The notes under the pieces were generated by a model, which was given only the letters and a program-made list of their open reading frames with translations, did no database searches and had not been told where the DNA came from. The position numbers and the translations under genes are program-made. A stretch of 58,978 nt of DNA from Myxococcales bacterium (GTDB taxonomy: Bacteria > Myxococcota_A > UBA9160 > SZUA-336). This document shows, piece after piece, positions 41,039-49,264 of the stretch. The stretch is from assembly GCA_013215565.1 (NCBI GenBank), contig JABSQV010000056.1, forward strand, positions 1 through 58,978. The letters are read 5' to 3'. How positions within the stretch are numbered: the stretch's first letter is position 1; the number at the start of each line of letters is the position of its first letter.

Positions 41039-43440
41039 GTGACCCGGCCGATCCCTCGACCGTCGAGGACGAGCGCGGGGGCCCGGATTCGGACCTCGGT
41101 GAGATCCAGGAAGACGAGCAACTTCCCGAGAAGCTTCCGGTCCTGCCGCTCCGAAACACCACCCTGTTTCCGGTCTTGATTACGCCCATGCTCGCGACCA
41201 CGCCCCGCGCCCGGCAGCTGGTCGAGGAAGCGATGCTGGCCGACCGGCTGCTGGTGACGGTCTCTTCGCGCGACGAGGAGGTCGATCAGCCCGAGCCGCA
41301 GGACCTCTACGAGGTCGGGACGGCCGTGCGAATCCTGCGGATGGCCAAGGGACGCAACGACAGCCTGCGGCTCTGGGTCCAGGGACTCCGGCGCGTGCGC
41401 ATCCTGGACTTCACCCAGGCCGATCCCTATCTGTGTGCATCGATTCAGGTGCTCGACGAGACCACCGAGCGCGGGCTCGAGATGGAAGCCCTGCAGCGCA
41501 ACGTGAGCCAACAGTTCACGGAGCTGACCGAGGATTCCTCCACGGTCCCGGAACCGATCCGGGCAATCGTTGCCGGCATGACCGACCCCTCGGCGCTGGC
41601 CGACATCGTCGCCGCGCACCTGGGGCTCTCGGTCCCGGACCGCCAGGAACTTCTCGAGATCCTCGATGTACGCGAGCGGCTGGAGCGCCTCTCGGTCCAC
41701 CTCGCGCGCGAGCGGGAGGTGGGGCGTCTCGAGGCCGAGATCCGAGAGGAGGTACAGGAGGAGCTTTCGCGGAGCCAGCGAGAATATGTCCTGCGCGAGC
41801 AGGCGCGCGCGATTCGGCGTCAGCTCGGGGAGTTCGAGGGGACCGAGGAACAGGTCACCCAGCTGCGTGAACGCCTGAACGAGGCGGGGGTTCCGGAAGA
41901 GGTGTACGAGCATGCGGAGCGGGAACTCAACCGGTTGGCCTCGATGCCGCCCGGCGCGGTCGAGGCCGGAACGGTCCGCAACTACCTCGAATGGATCGTC
42001 GAGCTGCCCTGGAGCAGCGAGAACCAGGACGAGATCGAGATCTCCGTCGCGCGCGCAATTCTCGACGAGGATCACTTCGACCTGGAGAAGGTGAAGGAGC
42101 GGATTCTCGAATTTCTCGCGGTTCTCAAACTCAAGCGGGACCTGCGGGGGCCGATCCTGTGCCTCGCGGGTCCGCCGGGCACGGGAAAGACCTCGCTCGG
42201 GCGATCGATCGCGCGCGCGACGGGGCGAGAGTTCGCGCGGATTTCGCTCGGGGGCGTGCGGGACGAGGCCGAGATTCGCGGACACCGGCGCACCTACATC
42301 GGAGCGCTACCCGGTCGGATCATCCAGACGCTGCGCCGGGCCGGGACGCGCAACCCGGTGATTCTGCTCGACGAGATCGACAAGCTCGGAACGGATTTTC
42401 GCGGCGACCCGGCGTCTGCCCTGCTGGAAGTCCTCGATGCGGAGCAAAACCACGCGTTCAGCGATCACTACCTGGAGGTGCCTTTCGATCTCTCGAAGGT
42501 GCTCTTCGTGGCGACCGCGAATCTGCTCGACCGCGTCCCGCCGGCGCTGCGCGACCGGCTGGAGGTGATCGAACTCCCGGGATATACCGAGGAGGACAAA
42601 CTCGAAATCGGCCGTCGCTTCCTAGTCCCGCGGCAACTCGAGGCCTGCGGACTCGCTGAGGACGCGCCCCGCTTCGAGGACGCCGCCCTCGAGCAGATCA
42701 TTCGCGGCTACACGCGCGAAGCCGGCCTCCGGAACCTGGAACGGGAACTCGGCAAGGTGGCGCGGAAACTCGCCCGGAGGCGGGTCGAGGAAGGGAGCGT
42801 GCCCGCCCTGATCCGAGCCTCGGATCTGCACGCGCTCCTCGGTCCCGTACGCTTCCAGCCCGAAGTGGCGGGGCGGCTCGAGATCCCCGGCGTTGCAGTG
42901 GGTCTGGCGGTGACGGAGGCCGGGGGCGAGATCCTATTCGTCGAGGCCACGCGCATGCCCGGAAAGGGTCGCATCAAGCTCACGGGTTCGCTCGGCGACG
43001 TGATGCGCGAGTCGGCACAGACTGCCGTGGCCGTGGTTCGCTCGCGAGCGCGCGAGATCGGGCTCGACCCCGAGCAATTTCCGACGAGCGATCTCCACAT
43101 CCACGTACCCGCGGGTGCCACACCCAAAGATGGTCCGAGCGCGGGCGTCGCGATGATCATCGCGCTCGTGAGCCTGCTCACGGACACCCAGGTTCCGCCC
43201 GACCTTGCCGTGACCGGCGAGATCACGCTGCGGGGCGTTTTGCTCCCCGTCGGGGGGATCAAGGAGAAGGTCCTGGCCGCGCGGCGGGCCGGCGTCACGC
43301 GCGTTTTGCTTCCCGCCAGGAACGAGAAGGACCTGGCCGAGATCCCGGGTCACCTGCTCGACGGTCTCAAGCTGGAGCTGATCGAAACCACCGATCAGGC
43401 GTTGCGCGTGGTTTTCGGAACCGAGATTCTAAAGACGTGA
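41035..43440 (+). CDS. lon: ATP-dependent protease Lon
   Basis: 801 residues from a GTG at 41035 overlapping hsp20. N-terminal Lon domain (LPVLPLRNTTLFP), coiled-coil middle, AAA+ with GPPGTGKTSLGR and an ILLDEIDKLG Walker B, and protease domain with catalytic Ser in PKDGPSAGVAM and Lys in GGIKEKVLAARR. It degrades misfolded and regulatory proteins. Coupling to hsp20 and dnaK makes a compact proteostasis operon. Confidence 0.97.
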   Translation: MSDPADPSTVEDERGGPDSDLGEIQEDEQLPEKLPVLPLRNTTLFPVLITPMLATTPRARQLVEEAMLADRLLVTVSSRDEEVDQPEPQDLYEVGTAVRILRMAKGRNDSLRLWVQGLRRVRILDFTQADPYLCASIQVLDETTERGLEMEALQRNVSQQFTELTEDSSTVPEPIRAIVAGMTDPSALADIVAAHLGLSVPDRQELLEILDVRERLERLSVHLAREREVGRLEAEIREEVQEELSRSQREYVLREQARAIRRQLGEFEGTEEQVTQLRERLNEAGVPEEVYEHAERELNRLASMPPGAVEAGTVRNYLEWIVELPWSSENQDEIEISVARAILDEDHFDLEKVKERILEFLAVLKLKRDLRGPILCLAGPPGTGKTSLGRSIARATGREFARISLGGVRDEAEIRGHRRTYIGALPGRIIQTLRRAGTRNPVILLDEIDKLGTDFRGDPASALLEVLDAEQNHAFSDHYLEVPFDLSKVLFVATANLLDRVPPALRDRLEVIELPGYTEEDKLEIGRRFLVPRQLEACGLAEDAPRFEDAALEQIIRGYTREAGLRNLERELGKVARKLARRRVEEGSVPALIRASDLHALLGPVRFQPEVAGRLEIPGVAVGLAVTEAGGEILFVEATRMPGKGRIKLTGSLGDVMRESAQTAVAVVRSRAREIGLDPEQFPTSDLHIHVPAGATPKDGPSAGVAMIIALVSLLTDTQVPPDLAVTGEITLRGVLLPVGGIKEKVLAARRAGVTRVLLPARNEKDLAEIPGHLLDGLKLELIETTDQALRVVFGTEILKT

Positions 43441-44255
43441 AACGCGCGACTCGAAACCGCAGCTGGGGGCCGGTCCGGGCGCTCGGAGCGTGCCTGCTGT
43501 TGACGGGTGGCTGTCTGGTACCGCGCGCCGACTACGATCGGGTCGTCGAGCGCGGGAACCAACTCGAGCAGACGCTCAGTCTACGCGAGCAGCAGCTCGC
43601 GACCCTGGAGCGGGAGTTTCGGGACCTCAGCGATCTGATGGAGCGGTCCTCACTCTCGGCCGAGTCGCTGATGTCGGAGCGGATCGAACTCCTCGAGGAG
43701 ATCGAAGACATGAGACAGAGCTTCGACGGGGTCCGCCGCGATCTCGACGCGGAGCGGCAGCTCCGAGCAGAGCAGGAAACCGAGATCCGAGATCTGAGCG
43801 GCAGCTACGGGAGACTCGTGGAGGAACTCGAGGCCGAGATCGCGGCCGGCCAGATCGCGATCCACAACCTGCGTGGACATCTCCAGGTGCGTGCGCTCGA
43901 TCAGATCCTGTTTGGCTCCGGGAGCACCGAGATCCAGCCGCAAGGGCGCGAAGTCCTCGGCAAGGTGGCGCGTGAGGTGGTCAGGATTCCCGGACACCGG
44001 GTCGTGGTGGAGGGGCACACCGACGACGTTCCGATCGCGACCCAGTGCTTTCCCTCGAACTGGGAACTCTCCTGTGCCCGTGCGTCTTCTGTGGTGCGCT
44101 TTCTGGTCGAGCAGGGTCTGCCGCCGGAGCGGATCTCGGCGCGCGGCGTCGGGCCGTACGCGCCGATCGCGGAGAACAGCGATGCGCCGGGGCGCGCGAG
44201 CAATCGCCGAATCGAGATCGTGCTGGTTCCGGAGCCCCCGCCAGATCTGGAGTGA
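43437..44255 (+). CDS. OmpA-domain lipoprotein with coiled coil
   Basis: 272 residues from a GTG overlapping the lon stop. A basic start and LLLTGGC (Cys26) form a lipoprotein signal. Residues about 35-150 are a coiled coil; the C-terminal 120 residues are an OmpA/MotB-like peptidoglycan-binding domain (LFGSGSTEIQPQG, VEGHTDDVPI, WELSCARASSVV, NRRIEIVL). It probably tethers the outer membrane to peptidoglycan, like Pal or YiaD. Translational coupling with lon and glycerate kinase is noteworthy. Confidence 0.9.
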   Translation: MKRATRNRSWGPVRALGACLLLTGGCLVPRADYDRVVERGNQLEQTLSLREQQLATLEREFRDLSDLMERSSLSAESLMSERIELLEEIEDMRQSFDGVRRDLDAERQLRAEQETEIRDLSGSYGRLVEELEAEIAAGQIAIHNLRGHLQVRALDQILFGSGSTEIQPQGREVLGKVAREVVRIPGHRVVVEGHTDDVPIATQCFPSNWELSCARASSVVRFLVEQGLPPERISARGVGPYAPIAENSDAPGRASNRRIEIVLVPEPPPDLE

Positions 44256-45520
44256 GCGCCTCGCGCACTTTGCTGCGAAGGCTCTTCGACGCAGCACTGG
44301 CAGAGGTTCAGGGTCAGCGAAGCACCGAGCTGGCGCTGGCAGCGCTCGGCCCTGGGCCTGGCCCCTTCTTTCTGGTCGGCGCCGGCAAGGCGGCATCGGC
44401 CATGGCGCTCGGGGCACAGCGCGTCCTCGGGAGCGCGCTACGCGGCGGGCTCGTGGTGACCAAGGACGGCCACGCGCTATTTCCGGAGCAGGTCAGTGTG
44501 CGCGAGGCTTCCCACCCGCTTCCGGATCAGCGCAGCGTGACGGCCGCGCGAGAAACGTTGGCGGCGGTCGAGGGACTTGCGGGGGGGGTGACACTGCTGG
44601 TGCTGCTCTCGGGCGGCGCGTCTGCGCTCTGGGTCGCGCCGGCTCCCGGGATCGACCTCGAGCACAAGGTCGACGTGACTCGCTCGCTGCTTACGGCCGG
44701 CGTCGGGATCGAGGCACTCAACACCGTCCGCAAGCACCTCTCCTCCATCAAGGGTGGAGGGCTGGCGCGCTCAGCGGCGGGGCGACGGGTCGTGACGCTC
44801 TTGATCTCCGATGTGGCCGGCGACCGACTCGACACAATCGCGTCCGGTCCGACCGCTCCGGACCCGACCTCTTTCGGGGAGTCGCTCGAAATCCTTCTCG
44901 GCGCGCGCCCGCGACCCGAGTGGCCCGGGCCCGTGCTCGACCGGCTCGAGGCCGGTGTTCGCGGAGAGATCGCGGAGACGCCCGGTTCCGACGCGGCCTG
45001 GTTCCGCAACGTCGAACACTACGTGATCGCGAACCTCGATCAGGCTCTTCGTGCAGTGACTGCGACCGCGCGCGAGCTGGGTCTCGCGAGCCAGCTCCTG
45101 CCGCGCGCCCTGGATGGCCAGGCGCGCGTGCGGGGCCGTGAACTTGCGGCCCGGATCCGCAGCTCAGCGAGCCCGGAGCTGCTGATTGCGGGCGGGGAAT
45201 CCGTGGTGCGAGTGACGGGATCCGGGCGCGGGGGTCGGGCCCAGGAGACCGCGCTCGCGTTTGCGCTCGAGGTCGACGGCGATCCCGGGGTGACCGGGCT
45301 GTTCGCGGGCACCGACGGGACCGATGGCCCGACCACCGCCACCGGCGCGATCGTCGATGGCTCGACGGCCCGGCGCGCGCGCGAAGCCGGCCTCGATCCG
45401 GAAGCAGCGCTTCGGGACAACGACTCGCATACCCTTCTCGCTTCGACCCGGGATCTGCTCTGCACCGGGCCCACGCAGACCAACGTGAGCGACCTCGCGC
45501 TGCTGCTGCGGACCCGTTAG
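44252..45520 (+). CDS. Glycerate 2-kinase (GckA/MOFRL family)
   Basis: 422 residues from a GTG at 44252 overlapping the preceding stop. VGAGKAASAMALGAQRVLG, then LLSGGASALWVAPAPGIDLE, NTVRKHLSSIKGGGLA and the C-terminal FAGTDGTDGPTTATGAIVDG are signature blocks of the GckA family that makes 2-phosphoglycerate from glycerate. It would let glycerate enter glycolysis and could link to the glycine/serine one-carbon genes. The longer upstream frame lies in the OmpA gene. Confidence 0.93.
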   Translation: MSASRTLLRRLFDAALAEVQGQRSTELALAALGPGPGPFFLVGAGKAASAMALGAQRVLGSALRGGLVVTKDGHALFPEQVSVREASHPLPDQRSVTAARETLAAVEGLAGGVTLLVLLSGGASALWVAPAPGIDLEHKVDVTRSLLTAGVGIEALNTVRKHLSSIKGGGLARSAAGRRVVTLLISDVAGDRLDTIASGPTAPDPTSFGESLEILLGARPRPEWPGPVLDRLEAGVRGEIAETPGSDAAWFRNVEHYVIANLDQALRAVTATARELGLASQLLPRALDGQARVRGRELAARIRSSASPELLIAGGESVVRVTGSGRGGRAQETALAFALEVDGDPGVTGLFAGTDGTDGPTTATGAIVDGSTARRAREAGLDPEAALRDNDSHTLLASTRDLLCTGPTQTNVSDLALLLRTR

Positions 45521-45532
45521 GGGACGGGGCCG

Positions 45533-46084
45533 GTGCGTCCGAGCTTATTCGTCCTCGCGCTGGTGTTTGCGCTGGTCGCGGGGATCGCGAGCTGGGCGCT
45601 GTCGGACCAACTGGAGTCCGACAATCGATTCTGCGTGGCGTGTCACCTGGATTCGGCAACGCCGCTTCACGAAGAAAAGTCGCTCGACCTTCGATTCGAT
45701 CCGCCACGAAGTCTCGTGGCCGCTCACCGCGCGAGTCGCGCGGACTTCCGTTGCATAGACTGCCACCGCGGTACGGGTGCGCTCGGGCGACTCCGGGTGA
45801 AGCTGGTGGCGGCTCGCGATGCTGCCAGCTACCTGGCAGGACGCTTTCGTGAACCCGACCGGATGCGCCACCCACTCTGGGACTCAGATTGCCTCAAGTG
45901 CCACACGAGCGTTGCCGGAGTGGACTCGGGGGCCTTCCATTCCGTCGAGGTCCACAACGCCGGGTTTCCGTTTGCGTGCGTGGAGTGCCACACTTCGCAC
46001 TCGGGGCAGGGAGATCCGGAGCTTCAGTTTCTGGACTCGCAGCGGGTTCTGCCCATCTGTCGGGAGTGCCACGAGGAGTACTAG
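45533..46084 (+). CDS. Pentaheme c-type cytochrome with N-terminal anchor (NapC/NirT-like)
   Basis: 183 residues from a GTG at 45533. One membrane helix (residues 4-25) and five CxxCH motifs: CVACH (34-38), CIDCH (74-78), CLKCH (120-124), CVECH (149-153) and CRECH (176-180). This fits a small NapC/NirT/NrfH-like quinol dehydrogenase or an electron conduit, although NapC usually has four hemes. No terminal reductase is adjacent. It is followed 1 base later by a monoheme protein gene. Confidence 0.88.
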   Translation: MRPSLFVLALVFALVAGIASWALSDQLESDNRFCVACHLDSATPLHEEKSLDLRFDPPRSLVAAHRASRADFRCIDCHRGTGALGRLRVKLVAARDAASYLAGRFREPDRMRHPLWDSDCLKCHTSVAGVDSGAFHSVEVHNAGFPFACVECHTSHSGQGDPELQFLDSQRVLPICRECHEEY

Positions 46085-46085
46085 G

Positions 46086-46892
46086 ATGCCGAAGCTTTTC
46101 TGTTCTCTCTCCGCAGCTGCGGCACTCGCGTTCCCGCCGGGTGCGCTCGCGTATCCCGGGGGGACCCCGTTGTTCGTGACGGATGTCGCCCCTTACTGTG
46201 CGAGCTGTCACAGTTCCCTCTCGACTGAGCAGCTTCGGGGAGCTCCGGAGAAGCGCATCCAATCCGAGCTCGCCGGGAATAAGCACATTCGCAAGATCGA
46301 GGCGGCCCAGCCCGACGGACCCTACGCGACGCTGACGCCAGCCGAGCGCGTGGCTCTGATCCGCGGGATCCGCGCGATCGATGCCGCGAGCCGCGTGGAG
46401 ATTGCCGCACCCGCCGCGGTGAAGGCCGGGGAACTGTTCGAGGTGACTGTGACGACGACCGGGGGCGGGGGACCCGTGATTGGCATCGCGCTCGTGGACG
46501 CGGCGCATCGCTGGCAGGCGCGTCCCGCAGCCTCTGCGGGCTGGCAAATCGTGAAGCAGCCCCGGGTGCTGGGGGCCGATGGCGCGGATCAGACCAAGTT
46601 TATGTCGGGCCGGAATCCCGAGCTTCCAGCCGGAATTTCGTACGTGAACGTCTATGGCATCGAGACCAACCCGGCTGCGGGTGAGTTCGCGTCTGCGCGC
46701 GTGATCTACCAGATCCGCGCCCCGCTGCAGCCCGGCCGCTACCCGCTCGGGGCCGTATTTCTCTACGGCACGGAGAAGGCAGCGCCCCACGGGGCCGTGA
46801 AAGAAGTCTGGGGACAACGCCCGCTCGGCGGATTCACCGGGAGCTCCGGACGGGTGCGCTTCAGCGAGGTGATCGAGATCGAGGTCCGATAG
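46086..46892 (+). CDS. Exported monoheme cytochrome-like protein with beta-sandwich domain
   Basis: 268 residues from the ATG at 46086. A signal peptide ends near LAYPGG (residue 22) and one heme motif CASCH lies at 38-42, in a short helical part that reads DVAPYCASCHSS. The rest is beta-rich (VEIAAPAAVKAGELFEVTVT; VNVYGIETNPAAG), possibly an Ig-like or Reeler-type module. Probably receives or donates electrons to the pentaheme protein. No exact family recognised; two-gene coupling suggests one redox module. Confidence 0.75.
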   Translation: MPKLFCSLSAAAALAFPPGALAYPGGTPLFVTDVAPYCASCHSSLSTEQLRGAPEKRIQSELAGNKHIRKIEAAQPDGPYATLTPAERVALIRGIRAIDAASRVEIAAPAAVKAGELFEVTVTTTGGGGPVIGIALVDAAHRWQARPAASAGWQIVKQPRVLGADGADQTKFMSGRNPELPAGISYVNVYGIETNPAAGEFASARVIYQIRAPLQPGRYPLGAVFLYGTEKAAPHGAVKEVWGQRPLGGFTGSSGRVRFSEVIEIEVR

Positions 46893-46909
46893 CGGGAGCG
46901 CGCAGGGAG

Positions 46910-47446
46910 ATGGCGTTGGATTCAGAGAAGTTCAAGCAGGTTCTCGGTTGCTGGGCAACCGGTGTGACGATTGTGACGGCCAAGCACCAGGACGAGATCC
47001 ACGGCATGACCGTGTCCGCGTTCAGCGAGGTGAGCCTGGATCCGCCGCTGGTTCTGGTCTGCGCGGACAGGAGTTCGGACACCCACGGCGTTATCGCGCG
47101 TGGAGAAGTCTTCGCGGTGAACCTGCTGGCCGCCGGCCAGCACGATCTGTCGAACCGTTTCGCGCGATCCAAGGATGAACACCTGCGGTTCGAGGGCCTC
47201 GAGCGGAAGCAGGGGGCGACCGGCTGCCCTCACATCCCGGACGCGCTGGCGACCCTCGACTGCCGGGTGGTTCAGGCGGTCGAGGCCGGCGATCACGTGA
47301 TCTACATCGGTCGGGTCGAGGCCGCGGAGGCGCTGGACCACGAGCCGCTGCTCTACTTTCGCGGGCGCTACGGTCGCTTCCATGCTCCGGGGGGTGAACC
47401 GGGACCGAATCCGGGTTCCGGTGTCTCACCCAGCACGTCATCCTGA
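46910..47446 (+). CDS. Flavin reductase family protein (FMN-binding split barrel)
   Basis: 178 residues from the ATG at 46910. FKQVLGCWATGVTIVTAK, then GMTVSAFSEVSLDPPLVLVC and FAVNLLAAGQHDLSNRFA are textbook for the HpaC/flavin reductase-like split barrel, which supplies reduced FMN/FAD to monooxygenases or binds FMN directly. The C-terminus holds a short Pro/Gly/Ser-rich tail. No monooxygenase partner is adjacent. Confidence 0.92.
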   Translation: MALDSEKFKQVLGCWATGVTIVTAKHQDEIHGMTVSAFSEVSLDPPLVLVCADRSSDTHGVIARGEVFAVNLLAAGQHDLSNRFARSKDEHLRFEGLERKQGATGCPHIPDALATLDCRVVQAVEAGDHVIYIGRVEAAEALDHEPLLYFRGRYGRFHAPGGEPGPNPGSGVSPSTSS

Positions 47447-47447
47447 T

Positions 47448-47822
47448 TTGCAGCTCAAAATTGACCCGGATCGAATCTGGATTCGGTCTTCAGGCGCCGG
47501 GCGTTCGGGTAGGCTCCGGGTGTGGCGCCGCGGGCTCGAAGCCGCGGAACCGCCCTTTTCGCGGCGCAGCGACCTCGAGCCCGCGTCGCCGCTCGGGCAG
47601 ACTTACTTCTTCCGGGACCTGAGGCTGCCGGTGCGGGTGCGGGGCTGTGCGATTACGGAGTGCACCCGCGCGCTGTATCAAGCCGGCGGGATCGCGGTCT
47701 GCGAAGACGCGCTAACGCTCGCGTTATTCGCGGATGCCGAAACCGGCACGCTTGGTGCCTGGTGTTGCCCGGCCGCTCGGTGGGCGGGTGAGGCTGCGGG
47801 CGAGACGGTGTACGTACACTGA
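47448..47822 (+). CDS. Small protein of unknown function
   Basis: About 124 residues from a TTG at 47448 that starts one base after the flavin reductase stop; no ATG suits. Visible: FFRDLRLPVRVRG strand, a pair of Cys (CAITEC), a helix around DALTLALFADAETG and a C-terminal GAWCCPAARW. The four cysteines could hold metal or disulfides. No family recognised and coding status rests mostly on reading frame and codon pattern. It could be a coupled partner of the flavin reductase. Confidence 0.4.
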   Translation: MQLKIDPDRIWIRSSGAGRSGRLRVWRRGLEAAEPPFSRRSDLEPASPLGQTYFFRDLRLPVRVRGCAITECTRALYQAGGIAVCEDALTLALFADAETGTLGAWCCPAARWAGEAAGETVYVH

Positions 47823-47924
47823 GAAGGTTCGCGTCCCGGGGAGCTCGCTGCTCACGGGGGAACACCGACGCGTATCGCTTCGGCGCCGTGGCCAGCGATG
47901 GACCACGCCTGACGCCGATCATCG

Positions 47925-48097
47925 TCGGGGGAGCGTCCCCCGGTTTCCCGGCAAAGTTTGAAAGCCTCCGGTAGTCACCGGATCGCCCGCATGAAACTCA
48001 CGCCGCCGGTACAAACTAAACCGACCGAGCCCTCAGGGATAAGCGACCGACGGAACGAGTGCCTGATTCTCCCGTTCCCGCGGGCTCAACCGATCAC
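47925..48097 (-). ncRNA. Candidate structured small RNA
   Basis: Downstream of a sigma-70-like promoter the minus-strand transcript can fold into consecutive elements: GAGCCC (48082-48087) with GGGCTC (48027-48032) enclosing GGAACG (48073-48078) with CGTTCC (48052-48057); a 5-bp closing stem GTTTG/CAAAC (48012-48016 with 47956-47960) enclosing two hairpins, GCGTGA-GTT-TCATGC (47989-48003) and TCCGGT-GACT-ACCGGA (47967-47982), a three-way junction; and a G/C hairpin at 47927-47941. One pair in the first hairpin is G-U only on the minus strand, favouring that orientation. There is no T-run after the last hairpin. It matches no riboswitch or housekeeping RNA I know. Confidence 0.4.
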
Positions 48098-48102
48098 CTT
48101 TC

Positions 48103-48131
48103 AATTTATGTCGACGAAAGCAGAGAGTCAA
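48103..48131 (-). promoter_or_regulatory. Sigma-70-like promoter upstream of the RNA candidate
   Basis: On the minus strand TTGACT (48131-48126) and TAAATT (48108-48103) are separated by exactly 17 bases, predicting a start near 48096. It stands out in a GC-rich background. Confidence 0.5.
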
Positions 48132-48230
48132 GAGTCTGCATGCGCGCGCAGCAAGAATCATGCTTAGACCCCCGCCAGTGCGCGCCTGGCCCATGCGAAC
48201 TGGCTCAGATTGGGCGCGCTGAGCGAAGCC

Positions 48231-48674
48231 TCATTCTTGCTTGACGGGAATCTCGAGTCTCACGATCTGGCCGCTGCGATTGACCTCGATCACGGTCGGG
48301 ATCGACGCATCCACGCGGCTCAGCAGGTACAAGCCGCCCTGGAACGAGTACACGGGAAGTTCGTTCACCGAGAGCACGTAGTCGCCGCGCCGAAAGCCGG
48401 CGTTCCAGGCGGCTCCACCGTGGCGAAGGCGGTCGATCCTGAGCGTCGACGGTTCCTGCGCCCCGGCCTTGCTGATTCGGACCTGCGAAAGGACCGCTCC
48501 GGTTTCGAGCAGGTTGCGGGGCGGCTCGCTGCCGCAGGCGATCGCGCATGCCAGGGCCAGCCCCAAAGCGGCCCTCCGCTGCGCGCGCGTACGCCAAGGC
48601 CTGCGCCAAGCGACTCGGCGACGCCCGACGGTGCCCGGGGATGAGCAGAACGATGTGTAAGCTGGACCGACCAC
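48231..48674 (-). CDS. PDZ-domain lipoprotein (start uncertain)
   Basis: About 147 residues if the GTG at 48674 is used. An Arg-rich run (RRRVAWRRPWRTRAQRR) leads into LGLALACAIAC, a lipobox, so an acylated periplasmic protein is likely; the natural start should be just before the Arg run, but no ATG/GTG/TTG is exactly there. The mature part is a short PDZ domain (LRHGGAAWNAGFRRGDYVLS, then VNELPVYSFQGGLYLL). Such domains bind C-termini or act as adaptors. It lies downstream of tRNA-Leu on the same strand. Confidence 0.65.
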   Translation of the reverse strand: MVGPAYTSFCSSPGTVGRRRVAWRRPWRTRAQRRAALGLALACAIACGSEPPRNLLETGAVLSQVRISKAGAQEPSTLRIDRLRHGGAAWNAGFRRGDYVLSVNELPVYSFQGGLYLLSRVDASIPTVIEVNRSGQIVRLEIPVKQE

Positions 48675-48743
48675 CGCGATGCTCAGACTACCCCAGTTCA
48701 CGCCGCGTGGGCCGCGGGTCGACGGGCGGGGGCAGGCCGGGGT

Positions 48744-48832
48744 TGGTGCCCAGGACTGGATTCGAACCAGCACCCGCAACAAAACGGACCAGGCCCTCAA
48801 CCTGGCGTGTCTACCAATTTCACCACCTGGGC
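48744..48832 (-). tRNA. tRNA-Leu (GAG anticodon)
   Basis: 89 nt including encoded CCA. Acceptor GCCCAGG with CCTGGGC, anticodon stem CCAGG/CCTGG around TTGAGGG (anticodon GAG, reading CUC/CUU), a class II variable arm with CCG/CGG pairing, and T loop TTCGAAT. It follows secG on the same strand by 36 bases and may be processed from the gap-pgk-tpiA-secG transcript. Confidence 0.96.
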
Positions 48833-48868
48833 GGAGGAATGGAATCTAGATCAGGGCGCTTGCCGCGG

Positions 48869-49264
48869 CTACTTCGGAGCGGCAGGCGGTTCGATCGCCT
48901 CGAAGCCGGAAGGGACCTCCCCCCCGCCTTCTTCGAGCGGGACGGCTTCAGGGAAGCTCGAACTCGGCAGTTCCGGGGGCGCAGGTGCACTGGGCTCGGG
49001 TGCGGGCGCGACCGGGACCGCACTCGGGAGCGCTCCGGGAGCCGCGAAGTAGGAGAGCGTGAGGCTCGTCAGCATGAAGAGAATGGCAGCACCGGTCGTG
49101 AGCTTGGTCAGGAAGTTCCCGGCACCGCGGCCCCCGAACACCGTCTGGCTGGCACCTCCGCCGAAAGTCGCACCCAGATCCGCCCCCTTGCCGTGCTGGA
49201 GCAGCACGATCGCGATCAGGGCCAGGCAGGTCAGAACGTGTAGGGTCGTAATGAACAGGGTCAC
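48869..49264 (-). CDS. secG: Preprotein translocase subunit SecG
   Basis: 131 residues from a GTG at 49264 overlapping the tpiA stop. Two helices (residues 3-22 and 54-73) flank the conserved LLQHGKGADLGATFGGGASQ loop, typical of SecG, which assists SecYEG translocation. The tail after residue 80 is a long Pro/Ala/Glu-rich extension not needed for the core fold. tpiA-secG adjacency is widespread. Confidence 0.95.
   Translation of the reverse strand: MTLFITTLHVLTCLALIAIVLLQHGKGADLGATFGGGASQTVFGGRGAGNFLTKLTTGAAILFMLTSLTLSYFAAPGALPSAVPVAPAPEPSAPAPPELPSSSFPEAVPLEEGGGEVPSGFEAIEPPAAPK

Larger units (their letters stand above)
47823..48230. other. Intergenic stretch without a convincing protein gene
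   Basis: Short frames exist but have poor codon pattern, and base use is more even than in flanking genes. The minus strand holds a promoter-like pair and nested hairpins described separately; 47823-47924 shows no feature I can support. Confidence 0.6.

Noticed and set aside
40909..42285. A 458-codon open frame opposite lon
   Set aside because: Shadow frame; lon has full catalytic motifs on the other strand.
47927..47941. Rho-independent terminator of the plus-strand operon
   Set aside because: The G/C hairpin has no T-run on either strand; kept only as part of the candidate RNA structure.
47958..48167. A 69-codon plus-strand ORF
   Set aside because: No ribosome site, no codon bias like neighbours and it lies across the hairpin region.
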